Shown piece by piece: positions 25,044-32,421 of a stretch of 64,000 nt of DNA. The position numbers and the translations under genes were made by a program. This stretch comes from Flavobacteriales bacterium UBA6057 (GTDB taxonomy: Bacteria > Bacteroidota > Bacteroidia > Flavobacteriales_G > Salibacteraceae): positions 372,001 through 436,000 of the forward strand of contig DIYJ01000018.1 in NCBI GenBank assembly GCA_002428995.1. The letters run 5' to 3'. The notes below the pieces were generated by a model. That model worked only from the letters and a program-made list of their open reading frames with translations. It did no database searches and had not been told where the DNA came from. Within the stretch, counting starts at the first letter, position 1. Each line of letters starts with the position of its first letter.

Positions 25044-25174
25044 TGTCAGTTCGAGTATCCCGATTAAAATCGGGATGTATCGAGAACGGCTTCATAGTGG
25101 TTAAACAGATGAGGGCTGTCTACGCCTTCTGTTCTCGATACAATTTCGCTGCTGCGAAATCACTCGAACTGACA
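25044..25174. repeat. Long palindromic REP-like element, copy 1
   Basis: Outer arms TGTCAGTTCGAGT (25044-25056) and ACTCGAACTGACA (25162-25174) are perfect inverses, as are inner arms GTATCGAGAAC (25077-25087) and GTTCTCGATAC (25131-25141). Each half also has its own hairpin (25057-25076; ATTTCGC-TGCT-GCGAAAT at 25143-25160). Repeats of this TGTCAGTTCGAG/TATCGAGAACA kind are common between genes in Flavobacteriia. It fills the gap after the sigma factor gene. Confidence 0.75.
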
Positions 25175-25191
25175 GGCTGCCTTCAGTGGCT

Positions 25192-25551
25192 TTAGAGTGT
25201 TACGATTTTGCATTCCTCAAACTCCATTTCAGGGAAGGTATCGAACGTCCAGTTGCTGAGGGACTTGAGCACAGGAAGCAGCGCCTGGCCTTTTTCGGAC
25301 AGCGAATATTCTACACGTGGTGGCGTTTCTGCGAACTTCTCTCGCAAGATCAGGCCGTCATCTTCCAGTTCTTTGAGTTGCTCGGTCAGCACCTTTCTGG
25401 AAATGGTGGGGGTGAACAGCAGTAGCTTTCCGTAACGGAGGCTACCGTTTGCGAGCAGGTAAAGGATGATCGGCTTCCATTTTCCGCCTATGATGTTCAT
25501 GGCGTGCACCAGGGAGCACAGGTTCGGATTGTCAATGATTTTTCGGCCCAT
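25192..25551 (-). CDS. HxlR-family transcriptional regulator 3
   Basis: The product has 119 residues with the HxlR pattern: CSLVHAMNIIGGKWKPIIL, FTPTISRKVLTEQLKELE and VEYSLSEKGQAL. The cysteine is in LCSLV. It is divergent from a peroxiredoxin-like gene, which it may control; direct repeats of TTGGTTAC lie at its start codon. It resembles HxlR regulator 2 more closely than regulator 1. Confidence 0.87.
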   Translation of the reverse strand: MGRKIIDNPNLCSLVHAMNIIGGKWKPIILYLLANGSLRYGKLLLFTPTISRKVLTEQLKELEDDGLILREKFAETPPRVEYSLSEKGQALLPVLKSLSNWTFDTFPEMEFEECKIVTL

Positions 25552-25569
25552 TGGTTACGTATTGGTTAC
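25551..25569. promoter_or_regulatory. TTGGTTAC direct repeats at the HxlR 3 start
   Basis: TTGGTTAC occurs at 25551-25558 and 25562-25569, start-to-start 11 bases, one DNA turn. The first copy overlaps the start codon region of the regulator gene, so a bound protein would block it. A regulator site is possible but unproven. Confidence 0.35.
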
Positions 25570-25729
25570 CACTTTTTGTTGCACTGAAACTTTAAAAGAT
25601 TCAAAAAGAAACTAATATCAGTTCCTTTGCGAAACAAATATGGTCAAATAATGAGTCAGGGATAAATGTGCACCCGAATACGCATGGCCATCACAGACAT
25701 AAACGCATCATACATTCATCAGATATACC

Positions 25730-26380
25730 ATGAAAACACTGGAAGAAACCCTCAGCGATCTCAAGGAAAAAATTGAAGGACGAATGCCTGCCGCGCAGGT
25801 CAACATTATGCATGAAGCTACCCGCAAACTGGAAGCTTCAGGTATCGCGGAGCGCATCCTCCGGGTGGGGGACAAGGCTCCTTCGTTTCTGCTGAAAAAT
25901 CAGGAAGGGCAAGATGTTTCCAGCGAAGCTCTGTTGCAGAATGAAAAGCTGCTTGTCACCTTTTACCGCGGGTTGTGGTGCCCGTACTGCAATGCGGACT
26001 TGGCAAACCTCAAGCGTTACACGGATACCTTTAAGGCTGGAGGCATTCGCCTGCTCAGCATTTCTCCTCAGCTGCCACAGCACAACGAGGCTATTGTAGC
26101 GCGGCAGCGCTTAAATTTTGACCTGCTCAGCGATCCGGGAAATGCAGTAGCTGCACAGTTTGGACTCCGATGGGAGATGGTGGATCCACTGCGCAGTCTT
26201 TACGATAACAATTTCAACATTCACCTGCCGGAATACAATGGAGACAACTCCTGGACCCTGCCGGTGCCTGCACGATTTATCATCAATCAAAACGGTGAGA
26301 TTGAATATGCAGAATACGCCATTGATTACACCAAACGACCAAATCCCGAGGTGGTGCTCGAAGCTATGAAGCTTGCGTAA
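25730..26380 (+). CDS. Peroxiredoxin-like (AhpC/TSA family) protein
   Basis: The 216-residue product has a thioredoxin fold of the AhpC/TSA kind: GDKAPSFLL near residue 47, then VTFYRGLWCPYC with a CxxC pair, and ISPQLPQHN. This WCPYC-type subgroup is annotated as peroxiredoxin-like redoxin and would act in the cytoplasm on peroxides or as a disulfide reductase. It is divergent from HxlR regulator 3 and is followed by a terminator. Confidence 0.85.
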   Translation: MKTLEETLSDLKEKIEGRMPAAQVNIMHEATRKLEASGIAERILRVGDKAPSFLLKNQEGQDVSSEALLQNEKLLVTFYRGLWCPYCNADLANLKRYTDTFKAGGIRLLSISPQLPQHNEAIVARQRLNFDLLSDPGNAVAAQFGLRWEMVDPLRSLYDNNFNIHLPEYNGDNSWTLPVPARFIINQNGEIEYAEYAIDYTKRPNPEVVLEAMKLA

Positions 26381-26403
26381 GTGTTTGAGGGATAAAACTT
26401 TGC

Positions 26404-26431
26404 AAAGCGGGGCAGGTGCTCCGCTTTTTTT
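26404..26431 (+). terminator. Terminator after the peroxiredoxin-like gene
   Basis: AAAGCGG (26404-26410) pairs with CCGCTTT (26421-26427), 10-base loop, followed by T-run to 26431. Confidence 0.75.
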
Positions 26432-26461
26432 ATGCCCTGGAGTGTGCATTCGCATGCCGCA

Positions 26462-26576
26462 TCTCGATACAACGCTTCGCGTCACTCGATGTGACAGGCT
26501 ACCGTTAGAGGTAACCCAAAGGTGTTGATGCCCATGTCAGTTCGAGTGCCGACCAAAGGGAGGTGTATCGAGAACA
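26462..26576. repeat. REP-like element, copy 2 (halves in swapped order)
   Basis: TCTCGATAC (26462-26470) through GTGACA, then TGTCAGTTCGAGTG (26535-26548) through GTATCGAGAACA (26565-26576). The same half-units as at 25044-25174, but arranged facing the other way. It fills most of the gap before the next gene. Confidence 0.65.
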
Positions 26577-26668
26577 CTGATCCCATCGCTCAAATTTTCC
26601 ATCCAAAGTTTTCACACGAGCAATGGCACCCTTGTCTAAAGGGGCAAACAATCAAAACTCAATTGAAA

Positions 26669-27028
26669 ATGACAACAACGGAAATCGCAACGGCCCTGGT
26701 AGACAAACTCAATCAGGGAGACTTTTTTGGAGCCTATGAGCTGTTTGATCAGGATCGTGTGACCCACCTCGAACCAAAATCACCGGTAGAGGCCTTTCGC
26801 CAGATCACCGGAGTAGACGCCATCAAAGCCAAAGACGAAGCTATGGGCGAGGGTATCGCTGAAGCCAGCCTTCCGCAGATCGGCACACCCATCGTTAAGC
26901 CAGCGGCTATTGCATTGCCTTACAAAATGGAGCTGAAGCTTAAGGATGGCAGTGAGCTCGTGCTTGATGAGATCATTGTGTATCAAGTCGAGAATGGCAA
27001 AGTCATTTCAGAACAATTCTTCTATTAA
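26669..27028 (+). CDS. Small NTF2/SnoaL-like protein D
   Basis: The 119-residue protein from ATG 26669 is cytoplasmic (no signal peptide); longer upstream frame crosses the REP-like element and is rejected. The pattern EIATALVDKLNQGDFFGAYELFDQD and DEIIVYQVENGKVISEQFFY is that of SnoaL-like NTF2 domains. It is 2 bases from the next gene, an SRPBCC protein, so the two are probably co-transcribed. Ligand or reaction unknown. Confidence 0.7.
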   Translation: MTTTEIATALVDKLNQGDFFGAYELFDQDRVTHLEPKSPVEAFRQITGVDAIKAKDEAMGEGIAEASLPQIGTPIVKPAAIALPYKMELKLKDGSELVLDEIIVYQVENGKVISEQFFY

Positions 27029-27030
27029 TC

Positions 27031-27630
27031 ATGAAACCAGCATTCTTTTTGGTGGCACTATTGACCCTCGGGCATACGGTCACCGCGCAATCAGATTCAG
27101 ACACAACAACCAGAAAAACCATGGATATTCAAAAAGAAATCATCGTTAACAAACCCATCGCAGAAGTATGGGACCTTCTCGGAAACCGTTATGGTGAAGG
27201 CTACAAATGGGCCAGAGGGCTGTATCACTCTGAAGCGCAGGGCTCACCTGTCATTGAAGGAGCCATGTGTAGCAACAGGTCGTGTGAAACGTCTTTTGGA
27301 CACCTCAACGAAGAAATCCGGGTATTTAAGCCCAACGAGCAATTAAGCTACGAAGTGGTGGAAGGCTTTCCGGGATTCATCAAAAAGGGCGTGAACAACT
27401 GGTACCTCACCAAAGTCTCAGAAACGGAAACGCGTGTTTCCATGCGTTTTGAAGGTGAAACGCAAGGTTTTGCCGGTGTCATTATGGGGCCTATGATGAA
27501 GATGAACCTCGGCAAGGGGCTCGAAGGCGCGTTGTTCGATTTCAAGCATTATGTCGAAACCGGCAAGCCTTCGCCCGAAAAGGTGAAGGATCAGGAGAAA
27601 TACCTGAAAAAGCAGAAGCAGGCAGCTTGA
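27031..27630 (+). CDS. Exported SRPBCC (START-like) protein
   Basis: The 199-residue protein has a signal peptide (HTVTAQ) and a START/Bet v1-like domain starting IQKEIIVNKPIAEVWDLLG, with TRVSMRFEGETQG in a late strand. These form hydrophobic pockets for lipids or polyketides. It follows NTF2-like protein D by 2 bases and ends at a strong terminator. Function unknown. Confidence 0.75.
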   Translation: MKPAFFLVALLTLGHTVTAQSDSDTTTRKTMDIQKEIIVNKPIAEVWDLLGNRYGEGYKWARGLYHSEAQGSPVIEGAMCSNRSCETSFGHLNEEIRVFKPNEQLSYEVVEGFPGFIKKGVNNWYLTKVSETETRVSMRFEGETQGFAGVIMGPMMKMNLGKGLEGALFDFKHYVETGKPSPEKVKDQEKYLKKQKQAA

Positions 27631-27650
27631 GCCTGAACTCCTTTGAAACT

Positions 27651-27687
27651 AAAAAGCCGGTCAACCCCTCGAGTTGCCGGCTTTTTT
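27651..27687 (+). terminator. Terminator after the SRPBCC gene
   Basis: AAAAAGCCGG and CCGGCTTTTTT pair, extended inside by CAAC/GTTG, with a 7-base loop. It may also serve the degraded minus-strand gene that ends at 27706. Confidence 0.8.
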
Positions 27688-27705
27688 GACTTTGAGTTGA
27701 AGTAA

Positions 27706-28051
27706 TCACTTCATGTATTTGTCAAAGAAGCCAATCATCTCCTCCGGATACAGCCCGAAGTAATTGTAACCATCAAACGTGCGATTGGTGTCCTCGATCC
27801 AGAACAGCTCCTTTTCCGTGGAGCCGATGTTGTTGAAGATTTCCTGCGCATCCTTTGGGTTGTCCGTCCAGATGTCTTCCGGCACCTGTGCCATGAAGTA
27901 AGACACCGTCACTGCGCTGGCATAGTTTGGTGAGGCCGCCCGGTTTGAGTTGCTCCAAGTCCATCTTTTCCATGTAGTGGTTCAGTCCCATCAGTCCTGC
28001 GAAAGAGGTCACAAGGGCAGTCATCGACACCCGGAGCGGGCCGAACTTCAT
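27706..28051 (-). pseudogene. Degraded alpha/beta hydrolase, C-terminal part with frameshift
   Basis: Two overlapping minus-strand frames read as one protein end. Frame 1 (from 28051) gives MKFGPLRVSMTALVTSFAG and MGLNHYMEKMDLEQL. Frame 2 (to 27706) gives ASAVTVSYFMAQVPEDIW, STEKELFWIEDTNRTFD and PEEMIGFFDKYM, the typical end of a dienelactone-hydrolase-type protein. They switch near 27940, with sequence apparently missing at the join. The catalytic N-terminal half is not found upstream to 28180, so the gene is truncated. A related intact hydrolase lies at 14615-15652. Confidence 0.65.
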
Positions 28052-28181
28052 GCGGGCGAAATCAAGAAGGGGTAATCCTCTTTGGAGTGGAAGGCTTTAT
28101 TAAAAGCATAGTCTATTTCTCGCGCGTGGCTCTTGCTAATCCTTACTGGGTAAGGAATGATCACCGGAAGGGAGGGCAATT

Positions 28182-28985
28182 CTATTTGAAAAAAACGGTG
28201 ACTGAGCCAGTGATCACCCGGTTATTCTGGACCACGTTTTCATCGTATTCGCTGTCAAATGTGGCCCACCTCGTATCGTAGTTTGGTACAAGATTGCTGA
28301 GCCCGATGGAATAATTGACACTGAACAACACATTCAGGAACTGGTATCCAATACCAGCGTTCACTCCGTAGTCAAAGGCACGGAATAATTCGATCACATC
28401 ATCATCCTCAACAAAGTCTTGGAAATCATCGTCATCTACGGTGCCAAAAACCGGCTTCAAGTCATAGGAACCTTTCTCATAAATGTCAGAACCATCAATC
28501 TCTTCTCCGTCCAGTTCGAAGGAAAAGTCATGACTGAAGCTTCCTCCAATTCCGACAGCAACGTATGGACCAGCCATAAAACGCAAGCGGTCAGTCTTGA
28601 GAACAACATTCATGGGTAACTCAATGTAGTTGTAGTTGAGTCTCACATATCCCTCGAAGTTATCTATGTCCACGTCCAACCCCAGGTTGTCATATTGATT
28701 CTGTAGAGATTTCTCAAAGTCGAAGCTGTAGCCCTTGTTATTAAAGAGCAGCGAAGGCTGAAGGCTCAGGAGTTTTGGAACGAGGATGATATCAGCTACA
28801 ATACCGGCATGAAACCCGGCCTTCAGTTTGGTGTGAGGTTCATCTCCATAATTCTCATCAAAATCAAATCGCATGGTATTGAGGTTCCCTCCGGCCCGGA
28901 TGCCGAGCTTCACCTGAGCCATGCTGGTCGATGAACAAAGGAGAATGAAAGCGAAGAATAGAGTGTTTCGGGTAGTTGGATTCAT
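28182..28985 (-). CDS. PorT-family outer-membrane beta-barrel protein
   Basis: From ATG 28985 the product has 267 residues with a signal peptide (STSMAQ). The body alternates hydrophobic and polar residues as in an 8-stranded outer-membrane barrel of the PorT/OmpA-like type (KLGIRAGGNLNTM, KAGFHAGIV, LSLQPSLLFNNKGYS, LPMNVVLKTD), ending in an aromatic residue, FFK. An acidic loop rich in Asp/Glu lies near residues 180-200. It stands alone, divergent from a phosphoesterase gene. Its role cannot be told from sequence. Confidence 0.8.
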   Translation of the reverse strand: MNPTTRNTLFFAFILLCSSTSMAQVKLGIRAGGNLNTMRFDFDENYGDEPHTKLKAGFHAGIVADIILVPKLLSLQPSLLFNNKGYSFDFEKSLQNQYDNLGLDVDIDNFEGYVRLNYNYIELPMNVVLKTDRLRFMAGPYVAVGIGGSFSHDFSFELDGEEIDGSDIYEKGSYDLKPVFGTVDDDDFQDFVEDDDVIELFRAFDYGVNAGIGYQFLNVLFSVNYSIGLSNLVPNYDTRWATFDSEYDENVVQNNRVITGSVTVFFK

Positions 28986-29113
28986 AGGGGGCTTTTGGAA
29001 AGTCGAATTTAGTTGACTAATAGTTGTCATGTGGAGAATAACCTCCTCACGATTTAACCTTCCCTTCAAACCTCATCTTCTCCGCTTCTCTACTTTTCGC
29101 CAAAATCCAAGCG

Positions 29114-30934
29114 ATGCCGATCAAGCCTCTTTTCCAGCTCTTTCTTGTGTTCTCCTGTGCCTTGTCCATGGCGCAAAATGCCAAAATCACCATCCAGAAA
29201 TTCGAAAGTGCCACGCCCTACACAAACCTCGACCTGAACAATGACAGCGAAGACTTTCAATTCGCCATCGTCACCGATCGCACGGGCGGTCACAGGCCCG
29301 GAGTGTTCATGGATGGTGTGAACAAGCTCAACCTGCTGCAGCCCGAGTTTGTGATGAGCGTGGGCGATTTGATTGAAGGCTACACCGAGGATAGGAGCAC
29401 GCTCGAAGCGGAGTGGAAGGAATTTGACGGTTTTGTGAACCAGCTGGAAATGCCCTTTTTCTACGTGCCGGGCAATCATGATATCACTAACGAAGTGATG
29501 GAGAAGCTCTGGATCGAGAAGTTCGGAACCACCTATTACCACTTTGTTTACAAGGATGTGCTTTTTCTCTGCCTCAATTCAGAAGACATGACGCGCGGAG
29601 CGGGCAGAGGCACGATCTCGGATGCGCAGTACGAATACGTAAAGAAAACATTGGATGACAACGCGGACGTGCGCTGGACGCTTGTCTTCCTGCATCAGCC
29701 GCTGTGGGTGCAAAAGAACCCCGAGCGCTGGCCGGATGTCGAAAAACTTCTGAATGAACGGAAGCACAACGTGTTTGCCGGGCATTATCACCACTACGTT
29801 GCAGCCGATCGCAACAACGGCAAATACATCATGCTCGGCACCACGGGCGGTGGCAGTGGCTTGCGCGGTCCACAGCTGGGTGAGTTTGATCATTTCATGT
29901 GGGTAACGATGAAGGGAAGCGGGCCCATCCTGGCCAACATCGCGCTCAATGGCGTTTTCGATGAAAACCTCTACACGGCAGAATCGGAGGAGCGAGTAGA
30001 GGCCATTGAAGACATGCAGGTGATCCAGATTGAGCCGCTGGTAGTGGAATCAGTGAACGATTTCACCTCACGTGCTGTGAGGGTCAAGCTTACCAACGAC
30101 CTCGATTTCCCGATCACGGTGAAGCTGAAGGAGCGCTTCAATTGGGACCTGATCGGCAAGGTGGACCGCAACGAAATCACCATCAATCCGAACAGCGTGG
30201 AGTTTGCCGAGCTGGATTTGTTCAGGCGCAATGCGGAGGGTGGACTGGGTGAGACGAAGCCTTTTGTGCTGGAATCGATGGTGAGTTTCAAGACCGCCCA
30301 AGGCACGGAGATCGAAATTCCGGGTCGCTACAGCATCCAGCCGCTCAAACCATATACGCTTCCAAAGGATGCGGCCAAAGCCATCGATGGATCACTGGCG
30401 GATTGGCTCTCCCTGGATCATGTGTTTCAGGCGGAGGAGAAAAACGGCAACCAGGTGGACGTGGGCGTGACAACGGATGATACCTACCTCTATATCGCAG
30501 CCAAGGTGAAGGATGACGAGGTGATGACCACGGGTAAGGGCGCGCCCTGGAATCAGGACTACGTGGGCTTTGCGCTCAATGCTGAGCCGTTGGAGAAGAG
30601 CGCCATGAGCGTGGGCAAGCATTGGTATGAGAACGAAATGTACTTCATTGCGAGCCCCGAGAAAGAGGGTGCTGCCTCGGTGCACTGGCCAAAGGACAAG
30701 CTTCCTGAAGGCAGCGAGTGGAAGTGTGTGGTGACGGAGGGTGGCTACACCTTCGAAGCGCGCATCCCGCTATCCTACATGGTTTCGAAGCAGGGCGAAG
30801 ACTGGAAGAGCTTCCGCCTGAACCTGATGACGGGCGATCACGATACGGACCGGGAAGAGGTACGCACCTACTGGCAAAACGATTGGCGCGGGGAGGAGAA
30901 TGTGATTGGCTCTGGGATGTTCTTTAGGGAGTAG
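29114..30934 (+). CDS. Secreted metallophosphoesterase with C-terminal CBM9-like domain
   Basis: The 606-residue product has a signal peptide (ALSMAQ) and a calcineurin-like catalytic domain with metal-binding motifs AIVTDRTGG, VGDLIEG, PGNHD, LHQPLW and GHYHHY in the usual order. Residues 395-606 form a second domain (AIDGSLADW, TTDDTYLYIAAKVKDDE, DYVGFALN) like carbohydrate-binding module 9, suggesting the enzyme attaches to a glycan while hydrolysing a phosphate ester. No T9SS sorting domain is evident. Substrate unknown. Confidence 0.82.
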   Translation: MPIKPLFQLFLVFSCALSMAQNAKITIQKFESATPYTNLDLNNDSEDFQFAIVTDRTGGHRPGVFMDGVNKLNLLQPEFVMSVGDLIEGYTEDRSTLEAEWKEFDGFVNQLEMPFFYVPGNHDITNEVMEKLWIEKFGTTYYHFVYKDVLFLCLNSEDMTRGAGRGTISDAQYEYVKKTLDDNADVRWTLVFLHQPLWVQKNPERWPDVEKLLNERKHNVFAGHYHHYVAADRNNGKYIMLGTTGGGSGLRGPQLGEFDHFMWVTMKGSGPILANIALNGVFDENLYTAESEERVEAIEDMQVIQIEPLVVESVNDFTSRAVRVKLTNDLDFPITVKLKERFNWDLIGKVDRNEITINPNSVEFAELDLFRRNAEGGLGETKPFVLESMVSFKTAQGTEIEIPGRYSIQPLKPYTLPKDAAKAIDGSLADWLSLDHVFQAEEKNGNQVDVGVTTDDTYLYIAAKVKDDEVMTTGKGAPWNQDYVGFALNAEPLEKSAMSVGKHWYENEMYFIASPEKEGAASVHWPKDKLPEGSEWKCVVTEGGYTFEARIPLSYMVSKQGEDWKSFRLNLMTGDHDTDREEVRTYWQNDWRGEENVIGSGMFFRE

Positions 30935-30950
30935 CAGGCTGCTAGCTGTC

Positions 30951-30983
30951 AGCTTTGATCCTTGGCCTTTGATCCTTGATCTT
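30951..30983. repeat. GATCAAAG-type repeat, copy 2
   Basis: AGCTTTGATCCTTGG then CCTTTGATCCTTGATCTTC in the 48-base gap between two convergent stop codons. Confidence 0.45.
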
Positions 30984-32134
30984 CAATACTTATAAAACAC
31001 TCTCCTTTCGTCTCCGGCCATAAGGATGTAGCTGCCGGGTGATAGTTGAGTGGTATTTAGCTCCAGTTGACGCTCGGTGATGGATTGTGGATGCACGAAC
31101 TGGGTCACCTCTGTTCCGGTCATTGAAAACACGCGTATGCTGGAATTTCCGGGTTGTTCCACCTTCATTACTTCGCGGCACGGGTTAGGGTAGAGCCGCA
31201 GTGCCAGAGCATTCGGGTTTTTGGGAATGGTTACGGTTTCGATGTGTGAATAGGAATGCTCCAAATCGTAGTCAACCTGCCGTAGCTTGTAGTAGACGGC
31301 ACCGCTGGGCGGATTGGCATCAATGAATTCATAGCTCAGAAGGTCTTGCGAGTCACCGGCACCGTCCACTTCTCCGATTTTGATCCAATCGTCAGCATCG
31401 CTGGCCCGGTAGATCTCGAAAAAGTCGTTGTTGATTTCGCTGGCCGTCTGCCAGGCCAGAATTCCTTTGTTGTCACGATGTTCGGCCGAGAAATCTACCA
31501 GCGTCACGGGCAGCACGCTATTGGCTTGCACGATGATGTTATCCCATTTGTAGCGGTCCGTGGAGGCGTTGGTGGTGGTAGTGATCGTGATCACGAGTGT
31601 GTTGCCGTTCAGCGAAGAGACGCTGTTACTCACGTTGTTGAAATCACCGTCCCCGTTTCCATCGCCAAACTCAATGTTGGTGCCGCCATCCAGGCTGTAG
31701 AAGGTTTCTATCCGATCTCCTGTTCCTGCGTTGATTTCATTAAGTTCCATGGAGATGGAAACATTGGCCACACCGGTAATATCAATGATTTCGGTGGTGA
31801 AGGTGTATCCGCCACCCCGCGTTCGGAAAGAAAAGGAGCCAGCAATCGGGTTCGTGGTAGAAACGGCTTCAAAGGTGCCAGAACCAGACAAGGTCCAATC
31901 AGCGCCAGAGCGCACGTTATTGTCCTGCGCCACGATATCACCGTTCACATATCCCGTCTCAAAATCCTCACTCCAAATGATGGTTTGCGTATGTGCAAAA
32001 AGTGGGGTGAGAAGCAGTGCTGTGATATACTTATATAAGTGCAGACGAAATTCCGACTGGATTGTAGTAAAGTGCTTGGCAAGATGAGAATTGTTAAGGT
32101 TTAGTGGGGTTTCTGAAGCTGTGTGTTCTGGCAT
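30983..32134 (-). CDS. T9SS cargo protein, paralogue A
   Basis: The 383-residue product has a signal-like segment (ITALLLTPLFAHTQ) preceded by about 30 residues, so the true start may lie inside; no closer ATG exists. The N-terminal domain opens IWSEDFETGYVNGD. It is followed by WQTASEINNDFFEIYRASD, a fibronectin-like module frequent in T9SS cargo, and a type A sorting domain (LRLYPNPCREVMKV, FSMTGTEVTQ, LSPGSYILM). It closely resembles the larger protein at 32422-34737. A surface or released adhesin-like role is likely; ligand unknown. Confidence 0.75.
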   Translation of the reverse strand: MPEHTASETPLNLNNSHLAKHFTTIQSEFRLHLYKYITALLLTPLFAHTQTIIWSEDFETGYVNGDIVAQDNNVRSGADWTLSGSGTFEAVSTTNPIAGSFSFRTRGGGYTFTTEIIDITGVANVSISMELNEINAGTGDRIETFYSLDGGTNIEFGDGNGDGDFNNVSNSVSSLNGNTLVITITTTTNASTDRYKWDNIIVQANSVLPVTLVDFSAEHRDNKGILAWQTASEINNDFFEIYRASDADDWIKIGEVDGAGDSQDLLSYEFIDANPPSGAVYYKLRQVDYDLEHSYSHIETVTIPKNPNALALRLYPNPCREVMKVEQPGNSSIRVFSMTGTEVTQFVHPQSITERQLELNTTQLSPGSYILMAGDERRVFYKY

Positions 32135-32333
32135 TCCAATGAGATTGTTCTCATGTGGTACGTTAGTTGTAGTTAAATGGTTATGCTTTGAGAGTTATTT
32201 TTTTTACCTGACCAAATCTCCACTTGCGCACTGAATGTTCATCACGTGCATCCTCCTGGTTGCTGTTCGCCAGGCAATGCCTTTCATGCATTGATCTTTA
32301 TCTCTGCTCACGCGCTGCTTCAGCAGGCAAGCT

Positions 32334-32365
32334 TGAAGTTGAGATTGTCATTGAGATTGAAGTTC
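32334..32365. repeat. Dispersed repeat B, copy 2
   Basis: A 32-base sequence nearly identical to 18220-18251, in the gap 32135-32421 between the two paralogous T9SS genes. Confidence 0.55.
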
Positions 32366-32381
32366 AAAAGCTCCACACCCA

Positions 32382-32417
32382 AAGCTTTGATCCTTGAACC
32401 TTCAGCTTTGATCTTAT
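32382..32417. repeat. GATCAAAG-type repeat, copy 3
   Basis: AAAGCTTTGATCCTTGAACC then TTCAGCTTTGATCTT, directly after the stop of the minus-strand gene ending at 32422. Confidence 0.45.
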
Positions 32418-32421
32418 TGTC

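Noticed and set aside
25044..26576. Insertion sequence flanked by inverted repeats
   Set aside because: No transposase; the repeats are REP-like units and the genes between them are ordinary.
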